In this document: positions 8,253 through 17,462 of the stretch, piece after piece
How positions within the stretch are numbered: position 1 is the first letter of the stretch
How the letters are laid out: each line of letters opens with the position of its first letter
Source of the DNA: Methanoculleus sp.
GTDB taxonomy: Archaea > Halobacteriota > Methanomicrobia > Methanomicrobiales > Methanoculleaceae
DNA: 64,000 nt
Assembly (NCBI GenBank): GCA_018433835.1
Contig: JAHDQM010000028.1
Coordinates: 1 to 64,000 of the forward strand
Direction: 5' to 3'
The notes under the pieces: generated by a model
What the model was told of the DNA's origin: nothing
What the model saw: only the letters and a program-made list of their open reading frames with translations
Databases searched by the model: none
Position numbers and translations under genes: made by a program

Positions 8253-8375
8253 TCTCAGAATATTGGGGTGCGAGGGGGATAAAGCGGGGGGATGGGGAGT
8301 CTAAAAATTGGTATGGATGGATTGGTTAGGGCAGCGACCGCTTGTTGCCGTTTTGGTTGGGCACAATGTAAAGGG

Positions 8376-8545
8376 GGTTCCACAGTGCATGAGTTCTGGT
8401 GTGTTTACACCCCCTGACACGGCTTCCTACCGGGTATCGCCATGTGGGGGAGGGACCGGGGAGGTGCGACCGGAGGGAGCTTGAGAAACTCGAAGAGTTT
8501 CGAGCGGGTGTCCCCTTCCCGGCAGAGGCTTTTTGGGATGACCTC
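8376..8545 (+). repeat. Modular hairpin repeat R4
   Basis: Plus-orientation copy. ACACGGCTTCCTACCGGGTATCGCCATGTG around 8414-8443 (outer ACGG-TTCC block then GGTATCGCC) matches the R6/R7 outer end. It is followed by GGAGGTGCGACCGG and a 7-bp hairpin GAAACTC-GAA-GAGTTTC at 8485-8501 in the recurring GGAGCTTGA...GAG frame. The terminus with ACTGTACCGGGC is not well preserved. From 8546 to 8818 I see no gene. Confidence 0.6.
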
Positions 8546-8818
8546 ACCCGCACCTTAAGCAGGCATACCCCGCCGGATCACCCTCCGATAGCGAGTAAAC
8601 CACCGGTCAATCGTCGTTGCCGGTAGGGAGTTTCCCTCTCCACGTCCCCCGGGCAGCCCCGTCCCGCACCGATCTCTTAAGAAATGACAACGATGGGCAC
8701 GATACGGTCGCGAAGACTCCGGGTGCTGTCGCCTCCCTGGGAAAAAGGCAAGAATGACGAGAATAAAACTGGTGTTTGACCCATAAAACTCATAGACGCA
8801 GGTCACAATAACCCATGC

Positions 8819-9179
8819 ATGGCGTCAGCAATGAGCAAATGCGTGATCCTTGCCCTGCTGCTCGTCGTTGCCTTCCTTGCCGTCCCCCCGGCGGCGGCAA
8901 TGGAGGGGGGGCGTATACACAGTTCGCCCTTCGGTATCGGACGACCCGGTGACGACCCAGGGGATCTCCGACAGCATTGAGCAGGACGAAACCAACAGGC
9001 ACCAGTTTTATGTCTAAAGCGGGATCGCGTATCTTGATGAGGTGTACCCGAACCGGGGCTCGACCTCCGACTCCTTGACGCTGACCGTCTACGCTCCGTT
9101 GGGGAGCAAGATGGGTACATTCCGCGACCACGGTCCGACCCTCGCAGAACATCGGGAAAGAACCGGGAACACCCGTTAG
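8819..9179 (+). pseudogene. Broken gene for a secreted protein with a PPC-like domain
   Basis: An ATG at 8819 opens a good signal peptide (SKCVILALLLVVAFLAVPPAAA). A frameshift follows in a run of G around 8908. In the next frame SDDPVTTQGISDSIEQDE, HQFYV-stop-SGIAYLDEVYPNRGS and TSDSLTLTVYAPLGSKMGTF can be read, with TAA in place of a serine codon and a final stop at 9177-9179. The pattern resembles the beta-rich, prepeptidase-type C-terminal domain found on methanogen surface proteins, but the C-terminal half of that domain is missing. It is a decayed remnant close to repeat R4. Confidence 0.65.
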
Positions 9180-9506
9180 CGGGCGAGAGGGTCCAGGAAT
9201 GCGAACCGGTATCGCTCTGGCTCTTTCTGCTGTGCCTTATTCCCGCATATTGGGTAGTGTGCTAAATGCGTCAGTCATCCTACTGTTATGAAAGGGTTAC
9301 GGGATTAACCGGTGAAAATCTGCTCTAACTCCCTACCAACACCCTTTCCCGGTACTGCCTCTTCCCCGGATTTACCTGAATTCGTCGCAACAGTTCCGGA
9401 AGAGAGCTGCGGTGAAAAACCTTAGGGGATGTGGGACAGAAAGGAGAGGGCGCTCCCCGGTATGAATGCCTTCACGTTTCCCAAAAAGCCCGAAAAAAAC
9501 CGCCGC
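9180..9506. other. Intergenic region, nothing recognised
   Basis: About 330 nt between the secreted-protein remnant and the convergent cobA gene. I see no coding frame with family character, no strong hairpin and no copy of the repeat family. If the tetrapyrrole operon once continued into hemD, nothing of it can be recognised here. Confidence 0.6.
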
Positions 9507-10244
9507 CTACTCCGCAAACTCTTCGTAGATCTCCACCACCCCGCCGATGACGATCACCGCCGGGGGCCGGACGCCTGCGGCGCGGGCTTTTCCCGTGATG
9601 TCCGCGAGGGTTCCGACCGTCACGCGCTGATCGGGCCGCAGACCCCGCTCGATGATCGCCACCGGGGTTTCGGGGTCCTTGCCGTGCGCGGTGAGGGCTT
9701 CTGCGATGGCCGGGAGATTCTTTACCCCCATCAGGATGACGAGGGTTCCTTTCAGACGTGAGAGGACTTCCCAGTCGAGGGCGGACTCGGGTTTAGTGGG
9801 GTCCTCGTGACCGGTGATGAAGGTCACCTGCGACGCATACTTCCGGTGGGTGACCGGGATCCCGACCATCTCCGGGACGGCGATGGCGCTTGTGATACCC
9901 GGCACCACCTCGACCCTGATGCCGTGCTCCCGGAGCACCTCGATCTCCTCCCCACCGCGGCCGAAGAGGAAGGGGTCGCCTCCTTTCAGGCGCACGACCG
10001 TCTTGCCCGCCTTCACCTTCTCGACCATCAGCGCCTCGATCTCGTGCTGCTCCAGGGTGTGGCTGCCGCCGTACTTCCCGCAGTCGATCAGTTCGGCGCT
10101 CCCAGGGAGCGTCGCGAGGATCTCCTCGCCGGGGAGCTGATCGTAGAGGATCACGTCCGCTCTGTCGATCACCTCGCGAGCCCTCATCGTCAGGAGGCCG
10201 AGCCCGCCCGGGCCGGACCCCACAAGATACGCTTTGCCTGTCAT
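9507..10244 (-). CDS. cobA: Uroporphyrinogen-III C-methyltransferase
   Basis: Adds two SAM-derived methyl groups to uroporphyrinogen III to make precorrin-2, the branch point for siroheme, cobalamin and coenzyme F430 in methanogens. The 245-residue single-domain protein has the family blocks GSGPGGLGLLTMRA at residues 8-21, VRLKGGDPFLFGRGGEE near 83, VPGITSAIAVPEMVGIPVTHR near 113, and no fused hemD or dehydrogenase domain. The ATG at 10244 overlaps the TGA of hemC (ATGA); a longer open frame upstream lies inside hemC and is ignored. It is the last gene of the six-gene tetrapyrrole operon. Confidence 0.95.
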   Translation of the reverse strand: MTGKAYLVGSGPGGLGLLTMRAREVIDRADVILYDQLPGEEILATLPGSAELIDCGKYGGSHTLEQHEIEALMVEKVKAGKTVVRLKGGDPFLFGRGGEEIEVLREHGIRVEVVPGITSAIAVPEMVGIPVTHRKYASQVTFITGHEDPTKPESALDWEVLSRLKGTLVILMGVKNLPAIAEALTAHGKDPETPVAIIERGLRPDQRVTVGTLADITGKARAAGVRPPAVIVIGGVVEIYEEFAE

Positions 10245-11125
10245 GGTTTCACCCCGAGGGCCGTATAGGCCTCCCGGATCAGGTCGGCCGCCTGCCTGCG
10301 AAGCGCCCTCCCGCACTCCCGCGCCTCGTCGATCGTCGCGACGTGCCGCTCGATACGCTCCCACCGGGAACCGTCGAGCGCGAGCACCTCGGCGATCAGG
10401 TTGCCGCTCCGGCAGTAGATCCCCTGCGGGGTGAAGCACCCGCCGCCGACCTCCTCCATGACGGCACGCTCGATCTCCACGTCGAGGCGGGTGGGCGCGT
10501 GATCGAGCGCTGCGAAGGGGGCGGCAACGACCGGGTCGTCCCGGCAGACGACCGCAACGGTGCCCTGGTTCGGTGACGGGACGAACCGGTCGGTGGGGAG
10601 GGGCTCCCCGGCCAGCCGGAGCCCGAGCCGCTGGAGGCCCGCCTCCGCGAGCACGACGGCATCGTACTGCTCCTCGCGGAGTTTCCGTATCCGGGTATCG
10701 ACGTTCCCGCGGAGCTGCTTCACCTCAAGCGTCGGCTCGTCGCGGAGGAGCTGGGCGCGGCGCCGGGTGCTCGACGACCCGACGACGCGGACCGCGTCGA
10801 GGGGGGCCTCGTGCGCAAGGAAGTCGGCGGGTGAGTCCCGTTCGAGAACCGCGCAGCAGGCGAGCCCCGCCGGCCGGGCCGCCGGGATGTCCTTCATGCT
10901 GTGCACCGCCGCATCGATCTCGCCGCGGAGGATCGCATCGTCGAGCGCCCGGACGAAGACCCCCTGCCCCCCGATGGCGTGGAGCGGAACCCCCGTCGCG
11001 GTGTCGCCCTCGGTCGCGATCGTGACGACCTCAGCCTCGATACCCCGGTCGACGAGCATGCCGACCACCTTGTTCGTTTGCGCAAGCGCGAGAGCGCTTC
11101 CCCGTGTGCCTATGCGAAGAGACAT
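10241..11125 (-). CDS. hemC: Porphobilinogen deaminase (hydroxymethylbilane synthase)
   Basis: Polymerises four porphobilinogens into hydroxymethylbilane. The 294-residue protein begins with [14 protein letters not shown] and carries VHSMKDIP near residue 75, [10 protein letters not shown] near 125, and the dipyrromethane-cofactor cysteine in GGGCFTPQG near residue 229. It overlaps the 3' end of hemL by 16 nt and the start of cobA by 4 nt, indicating tight translational coupling. Uroporphyrinogen-III synthase, which acts on its product, is not encoded next to it. Confidence 0.96.
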   Translation of the reverse strand: MSLRIGTRGSALALAQTNKVVGMLVDRGIEAEVVTIATEGDTATGVPLHAIGGQGVFVRALDDAILRGEIDAAVHSMKDIPAARPAGLACCAVLERDSPADFLAHEAPLDAVRVVGSSSTRRRAQLLRDEPTLEVKQLRGNVDTRIRKLREEQYDAVVLAEAGLQRLGLRLAGEPLPTDRFVPSPNQGTVAVVCRDDPVVAAPFAALDHAPTRLDVEIERAVMEEVGGGCFTPQGIYCRSGNLIAEVLALDGSRWERIERHVATIDEARECGRALRRQAADLIREAYTALGVKP

Positions 11126-12357
11126 AATTCGTATGCGTCCGCTATCTGTTCTATATCCTGCTCTGTGTGTGCGGCGGAGAGGAAGTTCGTTTCGAACTGT
11201 GACGGCGGGAGGAAGATCCCTGCCTCAAACATCGCCTTCCAGAACCGCGAAAACGCCTCGGTGTCGCACTCCTTGACCTCGCGGTAGTTTTGCGGCGGCT
11301 CGTCCCTGAAGAAGTGCTTGAAGAGCGAGCCCATCCTGACGAACGAGCCTTTGCGCACATCCGCGGCGGCCTCCCCGATCGCCCGCGTGGCGTCGTCGAG
11401 CCGCCGGTAGACCTCCGGGTGGTCGTGGAGGTAACGGAGCGTCGCATACCCCGCCGCGAGGCTCGCCGGGTTGCCGCTGAATGTTCCCGCCTGGTAGACC
11501 GGTCCCGCGGGGGCGACCAGTTCCATGATATCGCGCCGCCCCCCGAACGCCCCGATGGGAAGGCCGCCGCCGATGATCTTGCCGAACGTGGCGAGGTCGG
11601 GCTTGACCCCGTAGAGCACCTCCGCGCCGCCGATACCGACCCGGTAGCCGGTGATCACCTCGTCGAGGATGAGGAGGACGTCGTAGGCGGCGGTGATCTC
11701 GCGGACATCGGCGAGGTAGCTGTCGTCCGGGATTACGGGGCCGATGTTTCCCATGACCGGTTCGAGGATGAACGCGGCGACATCATCGTTCCCTGAGAGA
11801 AGCGTCTCAAGCGCCTCGGGGTCGTTGTAGGGTACCTGCCGGGTGTGCGCCGTGAGGTCCGCGAGAACGCCCGCGGAGTCGGGCACTCCGAGCGTAGTCG
11901 CCCCCGATCCGGCCTTCACCAGGACCGCGTCGTGGGCGCCGTGAAACCCGCCTTCGACCTTGATGATATCCTGCTTGCCTGTGTAGCCGCGGGCGAGCCG
12001 GATCGCGGCCATCGTCGCCTCCGAGCCCGACGAGACGAACCGGACCATATCGACCGCAGGGTGGTCGGCGATGATCATCCCCGCAAGATCGAGTTCGAGC
12101 GGTGTGGGCGTACCGTAGAGCCATCCCTTCTCTAACTGGCGCTCGATTGCCTCCCGGACAGCCGGGTGGGCGTGGCCGAGGATGAGGGGGCCGTAGCCGA
12201 GGCAGCAGTCGACAAGATCGGTCCCATCGACGGTCGAGAGATGCGATCCCGCAGCGCGCTCCACGTAGAACGGGTAGGGCCTGATGGCCCGAACGGGGCT
12301 GCTGACCCCGCCCGGCATCAGTGTTTTTGCGCGGGCGAAGAGGTCACTGCTCTTCAT
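11110..12357 (-). CDS. hemL: Glutamate-1-semialdehyde 2,1-aminomutase
   Basis: PLP-dependent conversion of glutamate-1-semialdehyde to 5-aminolevulinate, second step of the C5 pathway. The 415-residue protein has [12 protein letters not shown] at the N-terminus, [16 protein letters not shown] near 120 for PLP phosphate binding, LDEVITGYR near 235, and the Schiff-base lysine in [12 protein letters not shown] near 259. ATG at 12357 is chosen because GAGGTG precedes it at good spacing; the frame extends nine codons upstream into hemB. It overlaps hemB by 14 nt. Confidence 0.96.
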   Translation of the reverse strand: MKSSDLFARAKTLMPGGVSSPVRAIRPYPFYVERAAGSHLSTVDGTDLVDCCLGYGPLILGHAHPAVREAIERQLEKGWLYGTPTPLELDLAGMIIADHPAVDMVRFVSSGSEATMAAIRLARGYTGKQDIIKVEGGFHGAHDAVLVKAGSGATTLGVPDSAGVLADLTAHTRQVPYNDPEALETLLSGNDDVAAFILEPVMGNIGPVIPDDSYLADVREITAAYDVLLILDEVITGYRVGIGGAEVLYGVKPDLATFGKIIGGGLPIGAFGGRRDIMELVAPAGPVYQAGTFSGNPASLAAGYATLRYLHDHPEVYRRLDDATRAIGEAAADVRKGSFVRMGSLFKHFFRDEPPQNYREVKECDTEAFSRFWKAMFEAGIFLPPSQFETNFLSAAHTEQDIEQIADAYELCLFA

Positions 12358-13327
12358 CGAGCCACCTCGCTGCGTCTTCTGCAAAGTAGGTGACGATCAG
12401 GTCGGCCCCGGCGCGCTTGATGGCGGTGAGGGTCTCGAGGGCGACGGCCCGCTCGTCCAGCCACCCGCGTTCTGCGGCGGCCTTGATCATGGCGTACTCC
12501 CCGCTGACCTGGTAGGCCGCCACCGGCAGCCCGAACCCTGTTACGGATGCAAGGATGTCGAGGTAGATCCCGGCCGGCTTGACCATCAGGATATCCGCTC
12601 CTTCGGCCACATCCAGTTCCGACTCCATTACCGCCTCCCGGGCGTTGCCCGGGCTGATCTGGTAGGTCGTCCGGTCGCCGAACGAAAACCCCGAATCCGC
12701 CGCGTCGCGGAACGGGCCGTAGAGGGCGCTCGCGAACTTCGAGGAGTAGGACATGATCAGGACGTCCGTAAAGCCGGAGGCATCCAGTGCCTGCCGGATC
12801 GCCCGCACCATCCCGTCGAGCATGCACGACGGCGCGACGATATCGGCACCGTTCTGTGCATGAGAGACGGCGATCCGCGCCATCAGCGCAAGCGAGGGGT
12901 CGTTTAAGAGGTCCGGGCCGTCGGCCGTCTCCCCGACGATGCCGCAGTGGCCGTGGTCGGTGTACTCGCAGGCGCAGACGTCGGTCATGACCACCATCTG
13001 CGGCACCCGCTCCTTGATCTTCTGGACGGCCCGCTGGACGACGCCGTCGCTCGCGTAGGCTTCAGTCGCTTCGTTGTCTTTTGCTGCCGGGACCCCGAAG
13101 AGGATCGCCGCCCGGATACCGGCGTTCCAGAGGTGTTCGCAGTAGTCGGCGACGCCTTCCACCGGGTGGCGGAACTGCCCCGGCATCGAGGCAATCGGTA
13201 GCGGTGCGCTGATCGATTCGTCCACGAAGACCGGCGCAATGAGGTCGGTCTTTCGAAGTTCGGTTTCGCGGAGAAGCGGCTGGACTATCCGCCGCCGCAT
13301 CCGCCTCATTCGTCGTTCTGGAAACAT
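12344..13327 (-). CDS. hemB: Porphobilinogen synthase (5-aminolevulinate dehydratase)
   Basis: Condenses two 5-aminolevulinates to porphobilinogen. The 327-residue protein has the zinc-type cysteine cluster [14 protein letters not shown] near residue 118, and both active-site lysines, in [10 protein letters not shown] near 195 and LMVKPAG near 248. The ATG at 13327 has GGGGAG four nt upstream and overlaps the end of hemA by 22 nt. The cysteine cluster indicates the zinc-dependent rather than the magnesium-only form. Confidence 0.96.
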   Translation of the reverse strand: MFPERRMRRMRRRIVQPLLRETELRKTDLIAPVFVDESISAPLPIASMPGQFRHPVEGVADYCEHLWNAGIRAAILFGVPAAKDNEATEAYASDGVVQRAVQKIKERVPQMVVMTDVCACEYTDHGHCGIVGETADGPDLLNDPSLALMARIAVSHAQNGADIVAPSCMLDGMVRAIRQALDASGFTDVLIMSYSSKFASALYGPFRDAADSGFSFGDRTTYQISPGNAREAVMESELDVAEGADILMVKPAGIYLDILASVTGFGLPVAAYQVSGEYAMIKAAAERGWLDERAVALETLTAIKRAGADLIVTYFAEDAARWLDEEQ

Positions 13328-14577
13328 GGTTCTCCCCGGGTAATCGCCCTCATCAGGGCCTCTGCCGTTGCTACATCACCGCACTCCGCGCTGGCGCGGA
13401 TGGCTGTCGTCACGTCCGAGAGGAGCTTTTTGGTGAGTGCATGGGTCAGGTCGTCGACGACCTCCGCCGTGCGGTCATCCTTCTGCCCCAGGCGGGCAAG
13501 CGCCCGGTCGCGTTCACGGGACCTTATCGACTCCGCCCAGGTGTAGAGGAGGGCGAGCGTCTCGTCGGCCGCCGTCCGGCGGAGGAGACGGATGAAGTGG
13601 TCGACCTCCTCATCGATGATCTCCCGGGCCCGGGCCGCCTCGCTCCTCCGGGATTCCATGGCGGCGGCGTTGACGTTTTTGAGGTCGTCGATGGTGAAGA
13701 GGTACACGCCTTCGATCGACCGCACCCCCTCCTCGACGTCACGGGGCTGGGCGATGTCGACGAGGACCAGGTGGCGCGGGTGCCGGTCGAGCGGCCAGAG
13801 GCGCTCCTCCATCACCTCCCGGACCTCCTCGGTCCGGATGACCGGGTGCGGCGCGGCTGTGCAGGAGATGACGACGTCGGAGAGCGCAACGTAGCGGTAG
13901 AGGTCCTTGAAATTGACCGCCCGCCCCCCGATCTTCTCCGCAAGCATAACAGCGCGCTCGTAGGTCCTGTTGGCGACGTAAATGGCCGTGAGCCCCTTCG
14001 CGGAGAGCGCCTGCGTCACGAGCACCCCCATCTCTCCGCTCCCGACGACCAGGATGTGCCGGTCGCGCAGGGTGCCGAGGAGGTTTTCTGCAAGCGTCAC
14101 GGCCGCAGAACCGACGGAGACCGCACCCCTGTTGATCTGCGTCTGGCGCCGGATCCTGACCCCCACGTGCACCGCCTTGTTGATGCAGAGCCCGATGACG
14201 CTGCTCGCGGCCCCCGCCTCCTCCGCGGCCGCGAGCGCCCGTTTGAGCTGCCCGAGGATCTGGTCCTCGCCGACGACCAGGGAGTCGATGCCTGCGGCCA
14301 GTTCCAGGAGGTGGCGGGGCACGGCCTCGCCCTCGACGACCATGAAGTCGCGTCTGCCCTTCTCCTTCAGGAACCCTTCAAGACTCCGTGCGTCGCCCTG
14401 CACCAGCACTTCGACGCGGTTGCAGGTCTGGAGCAGGAGAACGCCCCGGAACCGTTCCCGCGCCTCGCGGAGGAACGCCGCTTCGTCGGGAAACCGGAAC
14501 GCCTCGAGCGTGGCGATGTCTGCGGTGTGGTGGTTCACGCCCGCGAGCGCGAGCGGTGTCTTGACCGGTTCAGGCAT
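13306..14577 (-). CDS. hemA: Glutamyl-tRNA reductase
   Basis: NADPH-dependent reduction of glutamyl-tRNA(Glu) to glutamate-1-semialdehyde, first step of tetrapyrrole synthesis. The 423-residue protein has the nucleophilic cysteine in LLQTCNRVEV near residue 49, the Rossmann segment LVVGSGEMGVLVTQAL near 177, and the C-terminal dimerisation region. The start overlaps the end of the precorrin-2 dehydrogenase gene by 8 nt. Being at the pathway entry, it is the expected control point; no riboswitch-like leader is seen upstream of the operon. Confidence 0.96.
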   Translation of the reverse strand: MPEPVKTPLALAGVNHHTADIATLEAFRFPDEAAFLREARERFRGVLLLQTCNRVEVLVQGDARSLEGFLKEKGRRDFMVVEGEAVPRHLLELAAGIDSLVVGEDQILGQLKRALAAAEEAGAASSVIGLCINKAVHVGVRIRRQTQINRGAVSVGSAAVTLAENLLGTLRDRHILVVGSGEMGVLVTQALSAKGLTAIYVANRTYERAVMLAEKIGGRAVNFKDLYRYVALSDVVISCTAAPHPVIRTEEVREVMEERLWPLDRHPRHLVLVDIAQPRDVEEGVRSIEGVYLFTIDDLKNVNAAAMESRRSEAARAREIIDEEVDHFIRLLRRTAADETLALLYTWAESIRSRERDRALARLGQKDDRTAEVVDDLTHALTKKLLSDVTTAIRASAECGDVATAEALMRAITRGEPCFQNDE

Positions 14578-15196
14578 GCAGGTACCTCTCGATTGCCAGT
14601 GCGCGTGCCCGGCCGTAGTCGGTGGCGAGCGCCTCCCAGACTTCGTCGTCCGAGAGGATGCTCCAGAGGATGCGGGACCGCTCCGCCTGCACCGGTTCGA
14701 TCTCCCGGAGCATCGAACGCATCTCGTCCTGCAGGTCGATCATCCGGTCGAGGTCCGCGTACTCAGCCTCGAGCCTCATGCGGAGGTAGCGGGATACGGC
14801 AGGGCTCTTTCCGCGGGTGCTGATCGCGACCAGGTAGCGGCTGCCCCGGACGACCGAAGGAACGATGACATCTCCGGGCACTCCGGCGGCGTTGTTGAAG
14901 AGGATCCCCGCCCCGGCACAGAGCCTTCCGATACGGTCGTTGAGTGCCGGGTCCGGCGTCGCCCCTACCGCGAGGAACGCGTCCTGCAGAAGGTCACGGA
15001 GCGCCTCGTCCGGGAGAGCCGAGAGGTCGGCTTCCTGACGCCGGATCGCGAGCCCCTCAAGGTCCGGTGAGAAAGAACGGCTGATCACCGTCACCTCCGC
15101 CTCATGCTCAAAATACGCAGCCTTCCGGGCACCGACATCGCCTCCGCCGAAGATGAGCACCCTCCTGCCCGCCAGGTCAAGCATGAGAGGGATCAT
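14570..15196 (-). CDS. Precorrin-2 dehydrogenase / sirohydrochlorin ferrochelatase-type protein
   Basis: NAD-dependent oxidation of precorrin-2 to sirohydrochlorin, the precursor of siroheme and of F430. The 208-residue protein matches the N-terminal CysG/Met8 family: MLDLAGRRVLIFGGGDVGARKAA Rossmann start (residues 5-27), ISRSFSP, NNAAGVPGDVIVPSVVRG and STRGKSPAVSRYLR with the family's conserved Ser. It is shorter than bacterial CysG because no methyltransferase is fused. It is the first gene of the operon, with a promoter-like box just upstream. Confidence 0.9.
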   Translation of the reverse strand: MIPLMLDLAGRRVLIFGGGDVGARKAAYFEHEAEVTVISRSFSPDLEGLAIRRQEADLSALPDEALRDLLQDAFLAVGATPDPALNDRIGRLCAGAGILFNNAAGVPGDVIVPSVVRGSRYLVAISTRGKSPAVSRYLRMRLEAEYADLDRMIDLQDEMRSMLREIEPVQAERSRILWSILSDDEVWEALATDYGRARALAIERYLHA

Positions 15197-15218
15197 TCGT
15201 TCTATAGTGTGGTGAACG

Positions 15219-15233
15219 GACTACATTAAGGTG
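15219..15233 (-). promoter_or_regulatory. Putative promoter of the tetrapyrrole operon
   Basis: Minus-strand CACCTTAATGTAGTC ends 22 nt before the first ATG of the operon. It is identical to the box at 3354-3368. At archaeal TATA-to-start spacing transcription would begin within a few nt of the ATG, so the message is probably leaderless. Confidence 0.5.
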
Positions 15234-15340
15234 TTGAAAAACCTGATTCCCCGGGAAGCCGCGGGCATATGCCCGGGAGCCGGGATACTGGAACCGGTTC
15301 GCCTGAAGAAGGTTTTAATGACAGAAAGATCCTTTTCTTC

Positions 15341-16294
15341 ATGACTGATATGGCTGAAGAGATGTATGCATTCAGCAGGCTGGACGGCGCCTTCGAGCGC
15401 ACCAAAAGCCTGCTCTGGCCGATCCGATGGGGCGTCTGGCTCCGCCTGGCCTTGATCGCGCTTCTCGTGGGAGGGGGCGCAAGCTTCCCGAACGCCTCCC
15501 AGTACAGTTTTGGAGAAGGCGACCTCCCACCCGGCGTTGCGGAGTCCCTCCCCGGGATCGCGCCGCTCATCATTGCATTCATTGTCATCGTGCTCGTGAT
15601 CGCCCTCCTCTGGATGCTCATCGGCGCGGCGATGCAGTTCGTCTTCGTCGATATGCTCTCGACCGGGGATATCCACATCAGGCCCTTCTTTGGGGAACGG
15701 CTCGGAAAGGGCGTGCGGCTCTTCCTCTTCCAACTAGGCCTCACGCTGATCCTGATCGTCGCCATGGTGGCGCTGATCATCATGCTCTTCGGGCTTTCGG
15801 GGGTGGGACCCCGCGTAGGCGTGTCGCTTCTGGTTCTTGTGCTCATTCCGGTCATCCTGATCCTGGCCCTCCTCTTCGGGGTCGTCTTCCTCCTGACCAC
15901 CGACTTCGTCGTCCCGATCATGATCCGCGAAGACTGCGGCGTCATCGAGGGCTGGCGGCGGCTTATCGGGGTGATATCCGCCCGCTTCTGGCAGACCGTC
16001 GTCTACGTCGTCACCAGGCTCGTGCTGGGCCTCATTGCCGCAATCGTGCAGGCGATCGTGGTCATCCTCGCACTGGTGATCATCGCGATACCCTTCATCC
16101 TCATCGGGATCGTGCTCCTCGCCGCACTCCAGGCCGGAAATTACGTGCTACTCCTCGCTCTCCTCATCCCCTACCTCATCATCGCCATCCCGGCCGCGCT
16201 GCTGATCGCGGTGCCGTTCGTCACGTTCTTCCGGTACTATGGGCTGCTGGTGCTCGCGGGGCTCGCCCCGGAGTACCGCCTCCTCCCCGAATAA
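15341..16294 (+). CDS. Polytopic membrane protein, DUF7544-like
   Basis: A 317-residue integral membrane protein with about seven to eight long hydrophobic stretches, several extremely Ile/Leu/Val-rich. The N-terminus (EEMYAFSRLDGAFERTKSLLWPIRWGVWLRLALIALLVGG) and the FRYYGLLVLAGLAP ending resemble archaeal DUF7544/glycerophosphodiesterase-membrane-domain-type proteins. No catalytic residues are evident and the function is unknown. The start is uncertain: ATG at 15341 lies about 29 nt after a TTTTAATG TATA-like box, compatible with a leaderless transcript; ATG at 15350 is also possible. Confidence 0.65.
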   Translation: MTDMAEEMYAFSRLDGAFERTKSLLWPIRWGVWLRLALIALLVGGGASFPNASQYSFGEGDLPPGVAESLPGIAPLIIAFIVIVLVIALLWMLIGAAMQFVFVDMLSTGDIHIRPFFGERLGKGVRLFLFQLGLTLILIVAMVALIIMLFGLSGVGPRVGVSLLVLVLIPVILILALLFGVVFLLTTDFVVPIMIREDCGVIEGWRRLIGVISARFWQTVVYVVTRLVLGLIAAIVQAIVVILALVIIAIPFILIGIVLLAALQAGNYVLLLALLIPYLIIAIPAALLIAVPFVTFFRYYGLLVLAGLAPEYRLLPE

Positions 16295-16397
16295 CCTTTT
16301 TTGGCCTGGGAACGAGGGAAAACAGTATTTTCGCCCGTATAAGAGATTACCTCACAGGACAGTCCATTGAAGAGAAAAACTCTTCCTCTATGAAACC

Positions 16398-17108
16398 ATG
16401 AACCCAGATCAAGCAATGGTTGACGGCGAGCCGCTGGTAATCCTCGTCCTGGCGCTGGCACCGGGGATATTCTGGGCGTGGTACTTCTACCACAGGGATA
16501 AATTCGAGCCCGAGCCGGCGGCCCTGATCGTGAAGATCTTCCTCCTCGGCGTCCTCGTCACGTTTCCCGTGGCCTTCGTCGAGGGGTTCTTCGGCCTTTT
16601 CATCGTATCCCCGCTGATCATGGGCGTCGTCATCGCGCCCATCGTCGAGGAGTCCGGAAAGTTCGCGGTCGTGCGCCGGTTCGCCTACCGGGACACCGAG
16701 TTCGACGAACCGATGGACGGTATCGTCTACGCCGCCGCCGCCGCTCTCGGGCTCGCATCGATCGAAAACGTCCTCTACGTCTTTTTAGCATACGCAACGT
16801 CGCCGTCTCTTGCCCTCGGCACGATCGTCGTCCGCGCGATCTTCTCGGTCCCCGGGCACGCGCTCTTCTCCGGTGTCTGGGGCTACGCCCTCGGCCGGGC
16901 CAAGTTCGCGGCCCCCGAACAGCGTTCGGGGATTGTCCTCCGGGGGCTCGCCCTCGCCATGGTGCTGCACGGCATCTTCAACTTCTTGCTCTTCTCCGCC
17001 GAGATCGTCGCCTATGCCATGGCTGTTTTCATCCTGATCCTGATACCGGGGCTCTGGATACTTGCAAACCGGAACATCAGGGACGCGCTCGACTACGAGA
17101 GACGGTAG
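16398..17108 (+). CDS. PrsW-family intramembrane metalloprotease
   Basis: Predicted membrane-embedded glutamic-type or metal-dependent protease of the PrsW/CPBP-like clan. The 236-residue protein has about eight membrane helices, the EESGK pair near residue 85, GHALFSGVWGYALG near 157, and LHGIFNFLLF near 190, the three motifs thought to form the active site. In Bacillus PrsW cleaves an anti-sigma factor; the archaeal substrate is unknown. The ATG has no good Shine-Dalgarno site. It follows the DUF7544-like gene by about 100 nt on the same strand. Confidence 0.82.
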   Translation: MNPDQAMVDGEPLVILVLALAPGIFWAWYFYHRDKFEPEPAALIVKIFLLGVLVTFPVAFVEGFFGLFIVSPLIMGVVIAPIVEESGKFAVVRRFAYRDTEFDEPMDGIVYAAAAALGLASIENVLYVFLAYATSPSLALGTIVVRAIFSVPGHALFSGVWGYALGRAKFAAPEQRSGIVLRGLALAMVLHGIFNFLLFSAEIVAYAMAVFILILIPGLWILANRNIRDALDYERR

Positions 17109-17268
17109 GTGCGATCGCCATCCGGGGGGACAATCCTTCCCGCGGGAATTTCACCCGGACACGGGAGAGCCTGCAGGAACGGCGCCACCCGAGCCGGGCC
17201 GCGATTCGATAGCCTTATTAGCCAGCAAATCCCATGTTGTAAGGCACACAGTGCAAAAGCACGGGCGT

Positions 17269-17340
17269 GCGCCGATAGTGTAGTGGTTATCACTAGGCGT
17301 TGCCAACGCCTAAACCCGGGTTCGAGTCCCGGTCGGCGCA
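17269..17340 (+). tRNA. tRNA-Gly (anticodon GCC)
   Basis: A full cloverleaf of 72 nt. The acceptor stem pairs GCGCCGA (17269-17275) with TCGGCGC (17333-17339) and A is the discriminator. The anticodon arm AGGCG-TTGCCAA-CGCCT puts GCC at 17302-17304. The T arm CCGGG-TTCGAGT-CCCGG is perfect. The 3' CCA is not encoded and no intron is present. Confidence 0.97.
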
Positions 17341-17342
17341 TA

Positions 17343-17370
17343 GGAGCACCCATCCGGTGTGCTATTTTTC
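17343..17370 (+). terminator. Putative terminator after tRNA-Gly
   Basis: An imperfect hairpin AGCACCCATCCGGTGTGCT is followed by ATTTTT directly after the tRNA, consistent with an archaeal oligo-T termination site. Confidence 0.5.
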
Positions 17371-17462
17371 GGTATCTCTCTTACGACGGTTACGTGTCTC
17401 CTCTCTTACGGACTGTAATCATCGTAGCCCCGGGACTGACCGTACGTTGCCGTGCGGGCGTA

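Noticed and set aside
15226-15945. Minus-strand frame rich in Lys/Arg/Ser/Thr opposite the DUF7544-like gene
   Set aside because: It is antisense to a hydrophobic membrane protein, and its composition follows directly from that.
17269-17340. tRNA-Gly as an integration site
   Set aside because: No integrase gene and no repeat of the tRNA 3' end are seen in the window.
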